From contig OZ007506.1 of the NCBI GenBank assembly GCA_963931865.1, forward strand, positions 4,336,926 to 4,400,925: a stretch of 64,000 nucleotides of DNA, given 5' to 3'. The notes below the pieces were generated by a model. That model saw only the letters and a program-made list of their open reading frames with translations, was not told the origin of the DNA and made no database searches. The position numbers were made by a program, and so were the translations under genes. This DNA comes from Axinella damicornis (Eukaryota; Porifera; Demospongiae; Axinellida; Axinellidae). Of this stretch, positions 1-10,198 are shown one piece after another. Within the stretch, counting starts at the first letter, position 1, and the number at the start of each line of letters is the position of its first letter.

Positions 1-353
1 TCATGAGAAAATGAATCAGTATCGCAAGCCTACAATTAAGTAGCATTCTCAAAGGGGGTGTCCCACGTAGGTTGTGGTACATTATGCACAGTATATCCCC
101 TGAGGCATGCACACCTGTGCATGTGGATTCACCATCATCCCCCCCCCCCCCCCCCCCCCCCCCCCACCCCCCCCCCCCCCCCACCCCCCACTATAGTAGG
201 TGAGATGCTTAGGCACTGACTACATGTATAGAGGGGGTGGCAGTGTGACAAGATCACGTACACTGTAATTTAGTCCATTCTACCATTCAAGTTCTCCAGG
301 CTGTTCTGCACTTTCAAATTATGCATCCCGAATATAGTACATTTACAGACTGT

Positions 354-617
354 TAGTTTCAGTACCAGACTCTAGCACATGGCGGAGGCTGGTCGACTGC
401 CAATATTACGACTTGTTCTGACACTGAGTAAGTGCGAACCACAGCACTTCTTTACATGGCACGTTTGTTAGTAATCTGTCTGTGGTTAGAATAAACGTGC
501 CGTATATGGAAGTGCTGTGCTACTTATCGGCCACCTCTCAAGGGGTGGGTGTCAGAACAAGTCATATATGGGCAGTCGACCAGACTCCTCCGCCGTGCGA
601 GTGTGGTACTGAGACTA
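354..617. mobile_element. Foldback element, TAG-CTC-GTACC terminal group
   Basis: The left arm starts TAGTTTCAGTACCAGAC and the right arm ends GGTACTGAGACTA. The arms pair over roughly 80 bases with mismatches, including a shared GGTCGACTGCC block. No convincing flanking target duplication remains, so this looks like an older relative of the 684-743 element. Confidence 0.6.
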
Positions 618-683
618 TACTACATTCCTGTATACTGAGCACAATATGTACATGTAGCTAATATGCAGCATCACCGAGAATAC

Positions 684-743
684 TAGTCTCGGTACCAGAC
701 CCTAGCTCGCACGCATGTGAGCTAGGGTCTGGTGCCGAGACTA
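684..743. mobile_element. Foldback MITE with perfect 9-bp target duplication
   Basis: A 60-bp near-perfect hairpin starts TAGTCTCGGTACCAGACC and ends with its inverse. The direct repeat CGAGAATAC flanks it exactly at 675-683 and 744-752. A 9-bp duplication plus long inverted arms fits Mutator-like foldback MITEs. The same architecture recurs at 10645, 18635, 29356, 42357, 58436 and 60261. Confidence 0.8.
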
Positions 744-1048
744 CGAGAATACCAGCGAATGCATACTTATCTACCCTCAACTACCAGGTAGGAAGCTATA
801 GAGTGAATGAACCCTGAAAATGCTGTTATAGACTATTTTACAGTAGCACTTTAAGGACTTTGGAACAGAAATGGCGGGAAGCCATATTATGTCCATCTCT
901 GTACCTCATGACAGCTTCATCGCTTCTGTTTACAGCTTCACTGGCCGTTCCTTCTTCAGCGCAGCGTCCATTCTCAGGGCAGTCTTTGCCCCAAATTTGT
1001 ACATACATGATGGGGATGTGTCGTACTAAACTGCGCATGCGTAGACTA

Positions 1049-1090
1049 GAGGTTCAAAGGTCACGTACTAGTACGTGACCTTTGAACCTC
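1049..1090. repeat. Perfect 42-bp palindrome
   Basis: GAGGTTCAAAGGTCACGTAC is followed directly by its reverse complement around a central TA. There is no loop and no mismatch. It could be a minimal foldback element or a recombination product. It contains AGGTCA half-sites, as nuclear receptors bind, but that may be coincidental. Confidence 0.85.
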
Positions 1091-1356
1091 CATCAGCATG
1101 GCATGGCCTGGCGCCATGGCATGGCCTGGGAACGAGCTATAGTTCTGTTGCTAAGCTACGCAAAATAAAATGGCGAATGGTAAACAACAAGTCTAGTCAG
1201 CGCCGTTTGATCAAGACAGTATAATCTTTAAGTACTGTCTCCAGGAACTGTCTGAAGGTAGTTTCTATAGCTTTATAGTACGCTACTGTTGTATGTCCGC
1301 CCTAGACGACTGGAAAAGTAACGTTGCACAAGATATTGGGAAGACAGTTGGATAAT

Positions 1357-4056
1357 ATGGCTACTAACATTCTACCTTCACTCTCGGTTGGAAACAGCAA
1401 TCCGTTCCAAGGGTTTACAGCAGCCAAGAAGACAACATCCGTGGCAGAAGCGGGAAAAGTGCATCTGTCTTCAACTACAAACTCCAAGGGCAGGTCTGGT
1501 GGCCGTGGCCAGGGCCTGGGTCATGCTGGAAATGGAGATGGGAGGGGAAGGATGCACGATGATAGTGAAGGCAATGCGAGAGATAAAGGCCAGAAGAGAT
1601 CCCTGAACAGACATATTGACCCGGCAAGGTTGGTGTCTAACATAATTTGGCATTGATTGGATAACTACACAGTATACCAGGAGTGTCATTATGCACACCT
1701 GAGTGTACCTGGTACTCATTTCTACTACACCCACACACACACCCACACACCCACACACACACACACAGCTATCACAACTCGATCCTGCACAACATCTGCA
1801 CAGAAATGTTAGAGAAGGGGTTCCACCAGTCCTTTGCAGAGCTTTTCTCCCTTGTGGAGCGGCAGAGGCTCGACCACCAGAGGGCGGGGCCTGCTGCTGT
1901 ACTGCTCGAACCTCTCGTGGAGTTTAACCACACAAAACTGGAACAACTGAGAATACAGGTATGACAGGGATCCCCTCAGAGTGTATTTACAGCATGTCAA
2001 TCAAGTGCTCCTGTAGGGAGTCACCTCACATTCATTGAGAGTACACATCCTTTACTTCCGATAGGACCAAGATGTTCAAATGTTCGTACACTGGCATAGC
2101 ATAGTCTCACGTGGCCAGACCCCATTCCGCATGGAGGTAAGTGGTCTGGGGCACAACCCACAGAGCGGCTTGTGCACCACACCGTGGCGTGATTAACCAA
2201 ATTTCGAGTCCGAGTGGAGCGTAAACTTGAGGCATGAGAAGTGAACTGCACGAGAAGTGTCTTGACCCAAGAGCTGGAACACAGTAGAAATCGAAATCGC
2301 AAGTGCAGCAAGGTGGAAAGCCCTACTTTGGTGATCGCTGTTGCTGATTCCTGAGTGACAAGCCGCTCTGTGACCGTGCCTCAGACCACTTTCCTCTGTG
2401 CGGAATGGGGTCTGGCCACACGAGACTACATGTCATTGAATCGCGTATTAATGGTTCACCAAATCACCTCAAAATTGTCAATCCCAGCCTCCAACTCTGA
2501 TCACTTCCTGTAATGCCCAACTGCAGGTGACGGGTCGTTAAGTAGTAAGAGTGTCATTCATTGGTGTAGCTCTGAACTGTACACGTCCCTTGTGTCTTGC
2601 TTCCTCCAGTTGACCGCAACAGAAGATGCCAGGAGGGCTGGTGATCTGGACACTGTCTACATGATGCAGAGGAGACTCGCACAGTACTTTGAGCAATCCC
2701 GTGATACGTGGCTCTCTGATCACTTCTACCAGCGATGTCTTGAGACAGGGGTACAGATCAGGGGGGACGGACGGAGGAAGGAGGGGGAGGCACACTGCCA
2801 CGTTGGATTGGCACTTGAGAACAGAGGTAATTGATCGGCAGACAAGACAATTCCCACTTGGAATGCTGATTGGAGTCCTCTGGTTATCCACTGTCAAAAC
2901 GAAACCAAAACCTTGCCTGACAGTTGACCTAACCTAGTAGTTGAGGAAACATACAATCTGAGACCTACGATCCCCTTCTTCCTTTTCCCCTCCTCCTCCT
3001 CCTCCTCCTCCTCTCTCGTTCTGCCCATCCCCCTCCCCTTTCCCCCCTCCTCCTTCCCTTTCCCTCTTCCCCTCGCCCTCCCGTCCCCTTCTCCTGCCTT
3101 CTCTCCTCTTCTCCCTATGCAGGAGACCTCCACAAGGCTGCTGGCCACCTGGAGACCTTCTACCACCTTGCTCTCAAGCACAAATGGCACACAGACAGTG
3201 GAGAAAGCCTGCATGAACTCGCATGTGAACACCTACGCAGAGTCTACACTAGCATTGCAGAAGAGGTACGTGTACATGTACGGTTTTATTCTGGCTTGCA
3301 AAATGAAGTCTTGGGTCAGTTACACCATGTTACTGACTTCTCCTTGTGGCCAACTCTCTGCCATTCTCTCCTGATTGAAGGGTCATCCCCATACCAATGT
3401 ACAAACATGATTTCTCTTGCTGTACCGTGCAGGTCCGTGCTGATAATCCCACTGATGCAATTGCGTATTTGAAGAAGGCACATGAAGTGGCCCGGGAAGG
3501 TGATGGATGAGCTCACATGTTGAACAAGTGAACGTACATGATTTATATCTATTTGTTACGCTATGCATCTCAGGTGGTGACTCCCATCAGGAGGGTCTGG
3601 CCTGCTACCGCCTGGGGAACGCTTATGAAGGCATCTCTGAGCATGAAACAGCCATACAGGTTCGTGCCATGCTACTAGGGATAATGTCTCCTTTTCTGGT
3701 TTCTTGTCCACTTTCTAACAATCAGAGCAAAGTAATCTTACATGATGCTTCTTGCTTACATGCATGCCAATTTTGGTACCGGCAGTCATTTTTTCTTTTT
3801 TTCCCCTCTGTGACATTTTAATGCGAAGATGCAAATACATGTACGGTACCACCGACTAACAATTCAATAAGGGCTGACCAAAAAGAAAATAATCATTCCT
3901 ATTGTCGCCCACCCCTCTCTGCATCTATGCAGTACCACAAAAGGTATCTGGAGCGGTGCAAGTACCATGGAGATGATGGTGGAGCTGGAAATGCTTACGA
4001 GGCCCTTTCAAGATCTTACGAAAGGTGGGCATTGCAACGTGGTGGAAAATACTGAG

Positions 4057-4096
<40 letters not shown>

Positions 4097-4113
4097 GGTG
4101 TGGGTGTGGGTGT

Positions 4114-4148
<35 letters not shown>

Positions 4149-4197
4149 TGGGTGTGTGTGTGTGGGTGTGTGTGTGGGTGTGGGTGTGTGTGTGTGT

Positions 4198-4238
<41 letters not shown>

Positions 4239-5673
4239 GGTGGGGTCAGTATGAGCCAGCCCATGCACTTGTTCCGAACCTTGGGATGTTGTCTACTGAA
4301 GGCATTAACTGACATTTGTAGTGATTGCTGTGCTCCAGTGCAGTCAGGTGAGTGCCACAATCAGGTTGCAGATCTTTGTCACATGATCAATCATCTGTGT
4401 GTGCTATACATAAGTCTCTAGACACTTCCCAATTAGTCATGTAGATTATGTAGGCAGTATAGAGCTGCTTGTTCACCCGTCACACATGTGGGAGTGGGCT
4501 AGCCTCGTTCCCATGCAGGCCGTTCCACCTCCAGTCTTTGATTGCTTGCAATATGCAAATTCGGAGGGGGGAAGGCCTTGGAAATTTGTCACATGTGGTG
4601 ATGTGAGGTAGACAGATGGTAGGCACACAGGGGTGGTGCCCGACGAAGAATCTCAAAGCCCTTTCCTGTGATTCAGTCCGAATGCTGGGAGCCAGAGTGT
4701 TCACAGGTCTGCATCAATAGCATCCATTGTGTACGACGCCATGCATGGTGACACAAAATTAGGAATTAATACGCCCCTGCCCCCCTCTTCACCTCTTCAG
4801 TGTATTTGTTATATATACCCACTGCAGCAAAGGTGACATAGAGAATGCGGTGAAGTTTCTTGAGCTGTATGTTAATGTGGCAGAGAAGGCAGGATTGCAG
4901 AACTCACTGGCCAAAGCCTGCAGTGCCATAGGAACCATGTATAACACACTGGTACGTTAGTATATAGCCTCAACTCCAACCAACGATAAGTGTGGGGAGG
5001 TAGGAGAAAGATTTCCCCTGGATGAAGGACGAACCTGTCTGAGATTGTGGTTGTTCGTTCCCCTTGGTTGTCCTAGCTTTCCATGTCCGATGATTCGAGT
5101 GATCTGATTGGCTGAATAAGACGCTGTAATCCAGAACTAGATTTCAAATTTGTGTCAAATGTGCACTTGCACCAGAATGTCCAGGGAGCTGCATACTTTC
5201 TGATATGATAATTATGATGCATGCATATTTTCGATCGTGCGTACGGTGTTTTTGATTCACCACACCAGAGAGGCCCAGACTCCTCTAATGATCGATGTAT
5301 ATTTCTCCCCATCCCACAGGGAGACTATGACAAGGCGGTGGAGTATTGTGGGCGTTGCTACGACCTCTGCTGCAAGCTGGATGACAACGAAGCTCTCCAC
5401 TCGGCCAGGGTCCAATATGGCATTGCTAAAGGTCATCAGTTCATGACTAACTTCTCCACATACGTGAATGAGCCTTCTGATAATAGCCTTCAAAAGTTAG
5501 TCACATGGAAGGATGTCAGAGTTGCTCCTCATTCGGAAGACTCAGAATATAATGGTGGTACGGACAGTGATAGTAGTGATGACAGTACCACTCCAGAGAC
5601 ACAGGGGGAGGAGGGTGCTAACATTGGAAAGACAGAACACGATGAAACAACAATTTCAGACAATGAACTATGA
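1357..5673 (+). CDS. TTC29: TTC29 orthologue, ciliary tetratricopeptide repeat protein (9 exons)
   Basis: Exons: 1357-1628, 1769-1958, 2610-2826, 3123-3265, 3433-3499, 3574-3659, 3933-4024, 4828-4951 and 5320-5673. All introns are GT-AG, every junction keeps phase, and the sum is 514 codons plus stop. The family is about 475 aa in human. Diagnostic stretches seen are FHQSFAELFSLVE, the DTWLSDHFYQRCLE / KEGEAHCHVGLALE pair and the C-terminal VQYGIAKGHQFM with LVTWK. TPR-like helix pairs run from about residue 150 to 430 (for example the blocks starting GDLHKAAGH, GDIENAVKF and GDYDKAVEYC), and an acidic Ser/Thr-rich tail ends in DNEL. TTC29 is known as an axonemal protein needed for sperm and ciliary motility through intraflagellar transport and dynein-related functions. 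The ATG at 1357 is the first in-frame one in exon 1. The N-terminus is low-complexity and least certain. Intron 1 ends in a CA repeat, and a GT repeat follows the exon 7 donor. Confidence 0.9.
2102..2428. mobile_element. Foldback element in TTC29 intron 2
   Basis: It begins TAGTCTCACGTGGCCAGACC and ends with GGTCTGGCCACACGAGACTA in inverse orientation. The arms also share CCATTCCGCA and the GTGGTCTG and CAGAGCGGCTTGTG blocks. The termini belong to the TAG(C/T)CTCG group. I could not find a clear target duplication. Confidence 0.65.
4063..4233. repeat. (GT)n microsatellite in TTC29 intron 7
   Basis: An imperfect TG repeat with TGGG interruptions starts about 38 bases after the exon 7 donor at 4025. 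Long ORFs through it (poly Cys-Val or Thr-His) are artefacts. Confidence 0.95.
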
Positions 5674-5803
5674 TCGTTGTACATGTTGATGGCAAGTCTA
5701 TAACACAACTGGACCGAGTTCTCCGTTAATTATGCACATGTACACAAAAGGTTATTCATTACATTGTACAATTTGTGTGTATGCGTGTGTGTGTGTGTCA
5801 GTG

Positions 5804-7477
5804 TTACCGTCGTACACCAGAAACGAAACGCTGCAACCCAACCAAAGTCTCAGTGACTATTTTGTCAATTCGATAGTTTTGTTTAATTAGCACAGCAAGA
5901 AGGAATTGGCGAGCTGTTCTCGGATTGTAAAGAATGGCTTTTGCGTAGAGCATTATCACTACGTCCATATCCCATTCCTGTGCAACTTTGTTGGCTGCGG
6001 TAGCCATTAATTGCCGCTCTTCGTCATTCATCTCTGAAAGTACCTTCCACATAGTTTTACGTTCGGTGGTAGCAAAGGCTGCGAACGCCACAATAAATCC
6101 ACACACTATTGGCCAAAAAAAATAACCACCGAACCCCACTGTATATATCAATCCAACAAGTATTCCAAGTGCACCACCTGTTACACTTCTGCTGCCAGCT
6201 CTTTTGTGATTGGATATGTAAATGTCATGATTTTTATCTGCGATCTCGAGCAGGAGCTGAAACATTTGCACATTGAGGAGACTTTGCAAATCAACTTCAG
6301 GCCTTTCAACTGTTCTAGCGTGAGATTGAGCAGTTGCTTCCTGTTCCTCGTTCTCTGTGTTCTCTTCTCTGCTGTGAGATTCTTCAGCACTCATTTTCAG
6401 TTCTTCCGTTTGCCTGAACAGCGACTGAACACTTCCTCTGAGTTTGGTAATATCCTTCTCTTGAGAGTGAACGTTCGTTGTTAGTGCCGAAACCTCCTTG
6501 CCTTGTGACTTAGCATTCTTTGAGAGTGCTGAGATTTCTTTGCCTTGTGACTTAACATTCCTTGATAGCGCCGAAATTTCCTTACTTTGTGATTGAACAT
6601 TTGCTGCAAGTGTTGAAGCACCAGTCGTTAGAGCAGCAATCTCTCTCCTCTGCGAGTCAACCTTCATTCTGAGCCCGTCTATTACGTCATCTTTTTCCGT
6701 CAACTTCTGCTGGAAGGTCATGACAACCATTTCAAGATGGGACGACACTTTTTCACTCAAATGTCGACCAACATCCTTTCGATGCAAGCGAACGTGACAG
6801 CCAGCGTACTTGAACCTACAACCGACCATTCCAAGGGGGCAGGATTCCCTGACATGCTTATCAAACTCCATACGCGGTATTCCTCCAATGGCACACCTAT
6901 TGGGACATTCGATTGGGTACTTCGTGCATACACCCATATGTACGTGTGTGATGGATTCCCATGTGTCCCTCAGGCCACAGTATTCACATCTATACGGACG
7001 CAAAGGGCAAATGTATCTCTTGTGATCAGCCAAACTACGTCGTAAGATGTCTTCACTCCGGCAGTAATCGCAAGTGACTTGAATGAAACCACACGAGACA
7101 TCCAGATGCTTTTGAAGGCTCTCAAGCTCACCCACCCACTCGCACCCACGACGACTGCTAGGGCATCTGATCAGCAGCTCTTTTACTCTCTGACTGAAGG
7201 ACTCATCGAGCATGATGGTGTAGCGTTCTTCTCGACACAGTGGGCATGGTTTTCGTATGCTCTTGATGCGACGGATGCATGACTGGCAGAAGTAGTTTCT
7301 GCAACAACTGATCAGATTAGGGTCACGCAACACGGACAGGCAAATAGAGCAGATAAACTCATCAGGAGGGCTGTCAACGAACTCATAATCATACCCTTCA
7401 CTCTTGTCAGGTAGCTGGTGCGTACGTACTTTGTTTCGTTTGCCTTTCCCTCGACGACCTCCCTCGGTATGATCCAT
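5804..7477 (-). CDS. RING/TRAF zinc-finger protein with C19orf12-like C-terminus (paralogue A)
   Basis: Intronless, 557 aa from the ATG at 7477 (the codon before it is TTG). Order: basic tail (1-25); GYDYEFV block (about 28-34); RING-like finger (Cys43 to Cys81); TRAF-type Cys/His fingers (about 100-240, with repeated C..C.....H...C spacing); a long coiled coil (about 245-390) built on repeats like SQGKEISALS; then a hydrophobic Gly-rich segment (about 438-475) and a helical tail (to 557). No MATH/TRAF-C domain is present, so trimerisation would rest on the coiled coil. RING/TRAF proteins normally act as E3 ligases or adaptors in TNF/Toll signalling. The RING here has no histidine between Cys43 and Cys81. 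Its nearest relative is the next gene on the same strand, 0.9 kb away. The tail resembles C19orf12 (see findings). The function is inferred, not demonstrated. Confidence 0.85.
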   Translation of the reverse strand: MDHTEGGRRGKGKRNKVRTHQLPDKSEGYDYEFVDSPPDEFICSICLSVLRDPNLISCCRNYFCQSCIRRIKSIRKPCPLCREERYTIMLDESFSQRVKELLIRCPSSRRGCEWVGELESLQKHLDVSCGFIQVTCDYCRSEDILRRSLADHKRYICPLRPYRCEYCGLRDTWESITHVHMGVCTKYPIECPNRCAIGGIPRMEFDKHVRESCPLGMVGCRFKYAGCHVRLHRKDVGRHLSEKVSSHLEMVVMTFQQKLTEKDDVIDGLRMKVDSQRREIAALTTGASTLAANVQSQSKEISALSRNVKSQGKEISALSKNAKSQGKEVSALTTNVHSQEKDITKLRGSVQSLFRQTEELKMSAEESHSREENTENEEQEATAQSHARTVERPEVDLQSLLNVQMFQLLLEIADKNHDIYISNHKRAGSRSVTGGALGILVGLIYTVGFGGYFFWPIVCGFIVAFAAFATTERKTMWKVLSEMNDEERQLMATAANKVAQEWDMDVVIMLYAKAILYNPRTARQFLLAVLIKQNYRIDKIVTETLVGLQRFVSGVRR

Positions 7478-8356
7478 CAAACCAAACGCAGCAGCACAGG
7501 ATCAGGAATCGTGGCGTGGCCGCGTGAAGGGCGTACGAAATTTCGCTCTTTTGTCGTATAATTGGAGACATTAGGCCTAACTTTCAGGATGTGGGCGGGG
7601 CTCGACCTGGGTATGGTCAAGACTCGGGAAAGAGGCCACTATTTGGTGCATATTTAGTTTCTGATCCAGGCACAGGCATCCGAATCCGCATCAAATTGCA
7701 TGGGAGCTACTAGTACTATCAGCCTCGAGACTCATTTTACCGCCGGATGTAATTTTTGGGGGTCATATAATACCAGGAGCTTATGACCGCCTTAGATATG
7801 CAGGAAAGTGGTTGTGTCCCAACTGCGACGGTCTCCAAGTTAACGTTTACATTCAAATGGCAACTTCTTGCTTACCATGATCTGTACATCTAGCTAGTTA
7901 GCTACTCCATGCACCAGCACCATTGATGTTATACGACAACTCTTACTAATCCCTACTGCTATGCAGAAGCACTTGTAAGTTTGCCTTGCCCAGTTCCCGT
8001 TATTCTGTGATTGGACATTAGCTGTTAGTCACCCCCCCCAGTCTCGTGGGGCCAGACCCAGTCACACGTACTTTGTACTACACGAGTATCATCAAGACGC
8101 GAGACTACCCCCCGGTGATACATTGTTGTTCAACATTAGCTAGCTATGTATACATCATTATAGTAAATTCATAGCTGTTGCATGTGCCCCCAGTAGGAAT
8201 GTGAAACAGTATACTGATTACGTAAAATCCAAAACACTCGACTCAGACTAGTGTATAGCTACTATAATGAGACACCAAGTCCTGCAAGTCTAAAAATATA
8301 AATGTGCATGTCTAGTGTCATGTAATACAACAACCAAGATAACCAACCAAAGTCTA
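7478..8356. other. Intergenic spacer between the two TRAF-like genes
   Basis: It holds the likely promoter of paralogue A and the 3' UTR of paralogue B. A weak TAGTCTCG-type foldback lies at about 8040-8107 next to a short poly-C run. No other feature could be supported. Confidence 0.5.
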
Positions 8357-10198
8357 TCAGCGTACTGCAATGTTTTGTTTACGCAGTACAGCGACAAGAA
8401 AGGAACGAGCTTGTCTTGGGTTACAAAGAATGGCTTTTGCGAAAAGCTGTTCTACTATATCAAAGTCGCATTCATATGCAACTATTATTGCTGAGGCTGC
8501 CATAACTCGCTGCTCTTCTTCATTCATCTTTGAAAGCAGATTCACAACAGTTTGTGGCTCACTAGAAGCGAAACCTGCTAATGCCCCAATTGATCCCCCT
8601 ACTATCGAGCCAAGAAATTGAGCAGCTGGTCCCATTACACGTCCAGCGGTCATTCCAAGTGCAGCACCCCCAATTGTACCCAGCATGGCAGCTTCAGCAG
8701 TCCTTTTGGTGTCGAGTATGTGAATATCACGATTTCTGGACGCAATGTCCTTCAGGAGCTGGAATAATTGTACATAGAAGATACTCTGCAAATCACCAGC
8801 TTCATTGCAAACCTTTTCAAGTGTTCTAGTGTGCAATTGAACAGTTGCTTCCAATTCCGCAATTTGCAATGCATGTCTGTTCTGTACTCTATTGCGAGAT
8901 TCAGCACGCACTTTCAGTTCCTCAGTATGTCTATACTGTGATTGAACTTTTCCTCTTAGCTCGGAAATATCCTTGCCTTGTGACTGAACATTCGCTGCTA
9001 GTGCCAAAACATCCTTGCTTTGCGATTCAGCACTCACTTTCAGTTCCTCAGTACGTCTATACAGTGATTGAACATTTCCTCTTAGCTTGGAAATATCCTT
9101 GCCTTGTGACTGAACATTCGCTGCTAGTGCCAAAACATCTTGCGATTCAGCACGCACTTTCAGTTCCTCAGTACGTCTATACTGTGATTGAACTTTTCCT
9201 CTTAGCTCGGAAATATCTTTGCCTTGTGACTGAACATTCGTTGTTAGTGCCAAAACATTCTTGCTTTGCGATTCAGCACTCATTTTCAGAGCTGCTATTT
9301 CCCTCCTTTGTGATTCAATATTTGCTCTAAGCTCATCTATTACGTCATCTTTTTCCGTCAACTTCTCCTGGAAGGTCATGAGAACCATTTCAAGATGGGA
9401 CGACACATTTTCACTCAAATGTTGACCAATATCTTTTCGAGGCAAGCGAACGTGACAGCCAGCGTACTCAAACTTACAACCGACCTCTCCAAGGGGACAT
9501 TCTTCCCCGACATGTTTATCAATATCTTCGCGCTGAATTCCTCCAATGCCACACTTGTTGGGACAGTCCATTGGGTGCTTCGCACATACAATCAAATGCG
9601 ACATGATGGTCTCCCACTTGTCTCTTAGGCCACAGTATTCACAGCTATAAGGACGTAAAGGGCAAATGTGTTCCAAATGATCAGGCAAATCATGTCGTAA
9701 GATGTCTTCACTCTGGCAGTAATCACAAGTGACTTCAACAAAACGACAAGAGACATCCAGATGGATTTGAAGGCTCCCAAGCTCACCCATCCACTCACAC
9801 AAATGACCACTACTAGGGCATTTGATCTTGAGCTCTTTCACTCTTCGCATGAAGGACTTGTCAAGCATGATGGTGTAGCGTTTTTCTTGACACAGCGGAC
9901 ACGGGTTTTGTTCGCTTTTGATACGATGGATGCATGAATGACAGAAGTGGTTCCCGCAGCAGCTAGTCAGATTGGGATAACGCAAGACGGACAGACAAAT
10001 GGGGCACATCAACTCATCTGGAGGGTTGTCAACGAACTCATAATCATAGCCCCCACTCTCGTCGGCGGTAGGTTTCCGATGCGTTGGATCAAAGAAGTCA
10101 TAACGTGCTGTCGTCTGCTGGGTAGGTACTCTGCTTCGCTTGCTTTTCCCCTTGCCCCGCTTCCCTCGACGACCTCCGGCTCCCCAAGGTCGATCCAT
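8357..10198 (-). CDS. RING/TRAF zinc-finger protein with C19orf12-like C-terminus (paralogue B)
   Basis: Intronless, 613 aa, starting at the ATG at 10198 (MDRPWGAGG). Order: Gly/Lys-rich tail; GYDYEFV block (50-56); RING (Cys65, Cys68, then CCGNHFC at 80-86, Cys89, Cys100, Cys103); TRAF-type zinc fingers (about 120-260); a coiled coil (about 270-440) with three near-identical units of about 41 aa (VQSQGKDISELRGKV type), encoded by a tandem DNA repeat at about 8900-9290; then a Gly-rich hydrophobic segment from about 505 (repeated G...G, as in a glycine zipper) and a helical tail containing LLSKMNEEEQRVMAASA. There is no MATH domain. The coiled-coil repeats account for most of the length difference from paralogue A. 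It probably acts as a membrane-tethered E3 or adaptor, by inference. Family membership is well supported by the finger spacing. Confidence 0.87.
   Translation of the reverse strand: MDRPWGAGGRRGKRGKGKSKRSRVPTQQTTARYDFFDPTHRKPTADESGGYDYEFVDNPPDELMCPICLSVLRYPNLTSCCGNHFCHSCIHRIKSEQNPCPLCQEKRYTIMLDKSFMRRVKELKIKCPSSGHLCEWMGELGSLQIHLDVSCRFVEVTCDYCQSEDILRHDLPDHLEHICPLRPYSCEYCGLRDKWETIMSHLIVCAKHPMDCPNKCGIGGIQREDIDKHVGEECPLGEVGCKFEYAGCHVRLPRKDIGQHLSENVSSHLEMVLMTFQEKLTEKDDVIDELRANIESQRREIAALKMSAESQSKNVLALTTNVQSQGKDISELRGKVQSQYRRTEELKVRAESQDVLALAANVQSQGKDISKLRGNVQSLYRRTEELKVSAESQSKDVLALAANVQSQGKDISELRGKVQSQYRHTEELKVRAESRNRVQNRHALQIAELEATVQLHTRTLEKVCNEAGDLQSIFYVQLFQLLKDIASRNRDIHILDTKRTAEAAMLGTIGGAALGMTAGRVMGPAAQFLGSIVGGSIGALAGFASSEPQTVVNLLSKMNEEEQRVMAASAIIVAYECDFDIVEQLFAKAILCNPRQARSFLVAVLRKQNIAVR

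Larger units (their letters stand above)
1..1356. other. Intergenic repeats upstream of TTC29
   Basis: I see no coding exon here. The stretch holds a poly-C tract (about 138-182), two foldback elements (354-617 and 684-743), a perfect 42-bp palindrome (1049-1090) and, immediately before the TTC29 start, ordinary unique-looking sequence that probably holds its promoter and 5' UTR. No TATA box or other promoter element could be assigned. Confidence 0.6.

Noticed and set aside
4008..4421. Long ORFs on both strands through the GT/CA repeat (poly Cys-Val, Thr-His)
   Set aside because: Dinucleotide repeats are open in several frames. There is no unique protein sequence, and the repeat lies in a TTC29 intron.
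8040..8107. TAGTCTCG-type foldback between the TRAF-like genes
   Set aside because: Only the outermost bases pair, arms do not continue, and there is no target duplication. Listed only as weak.
8845..9330. 161-codon ORF on the plus strand with internal repeats
   Set aside because: It is antisense to the repeated coiled coil of the TRAF-like gene. Its repetition mirrors the coding strand.
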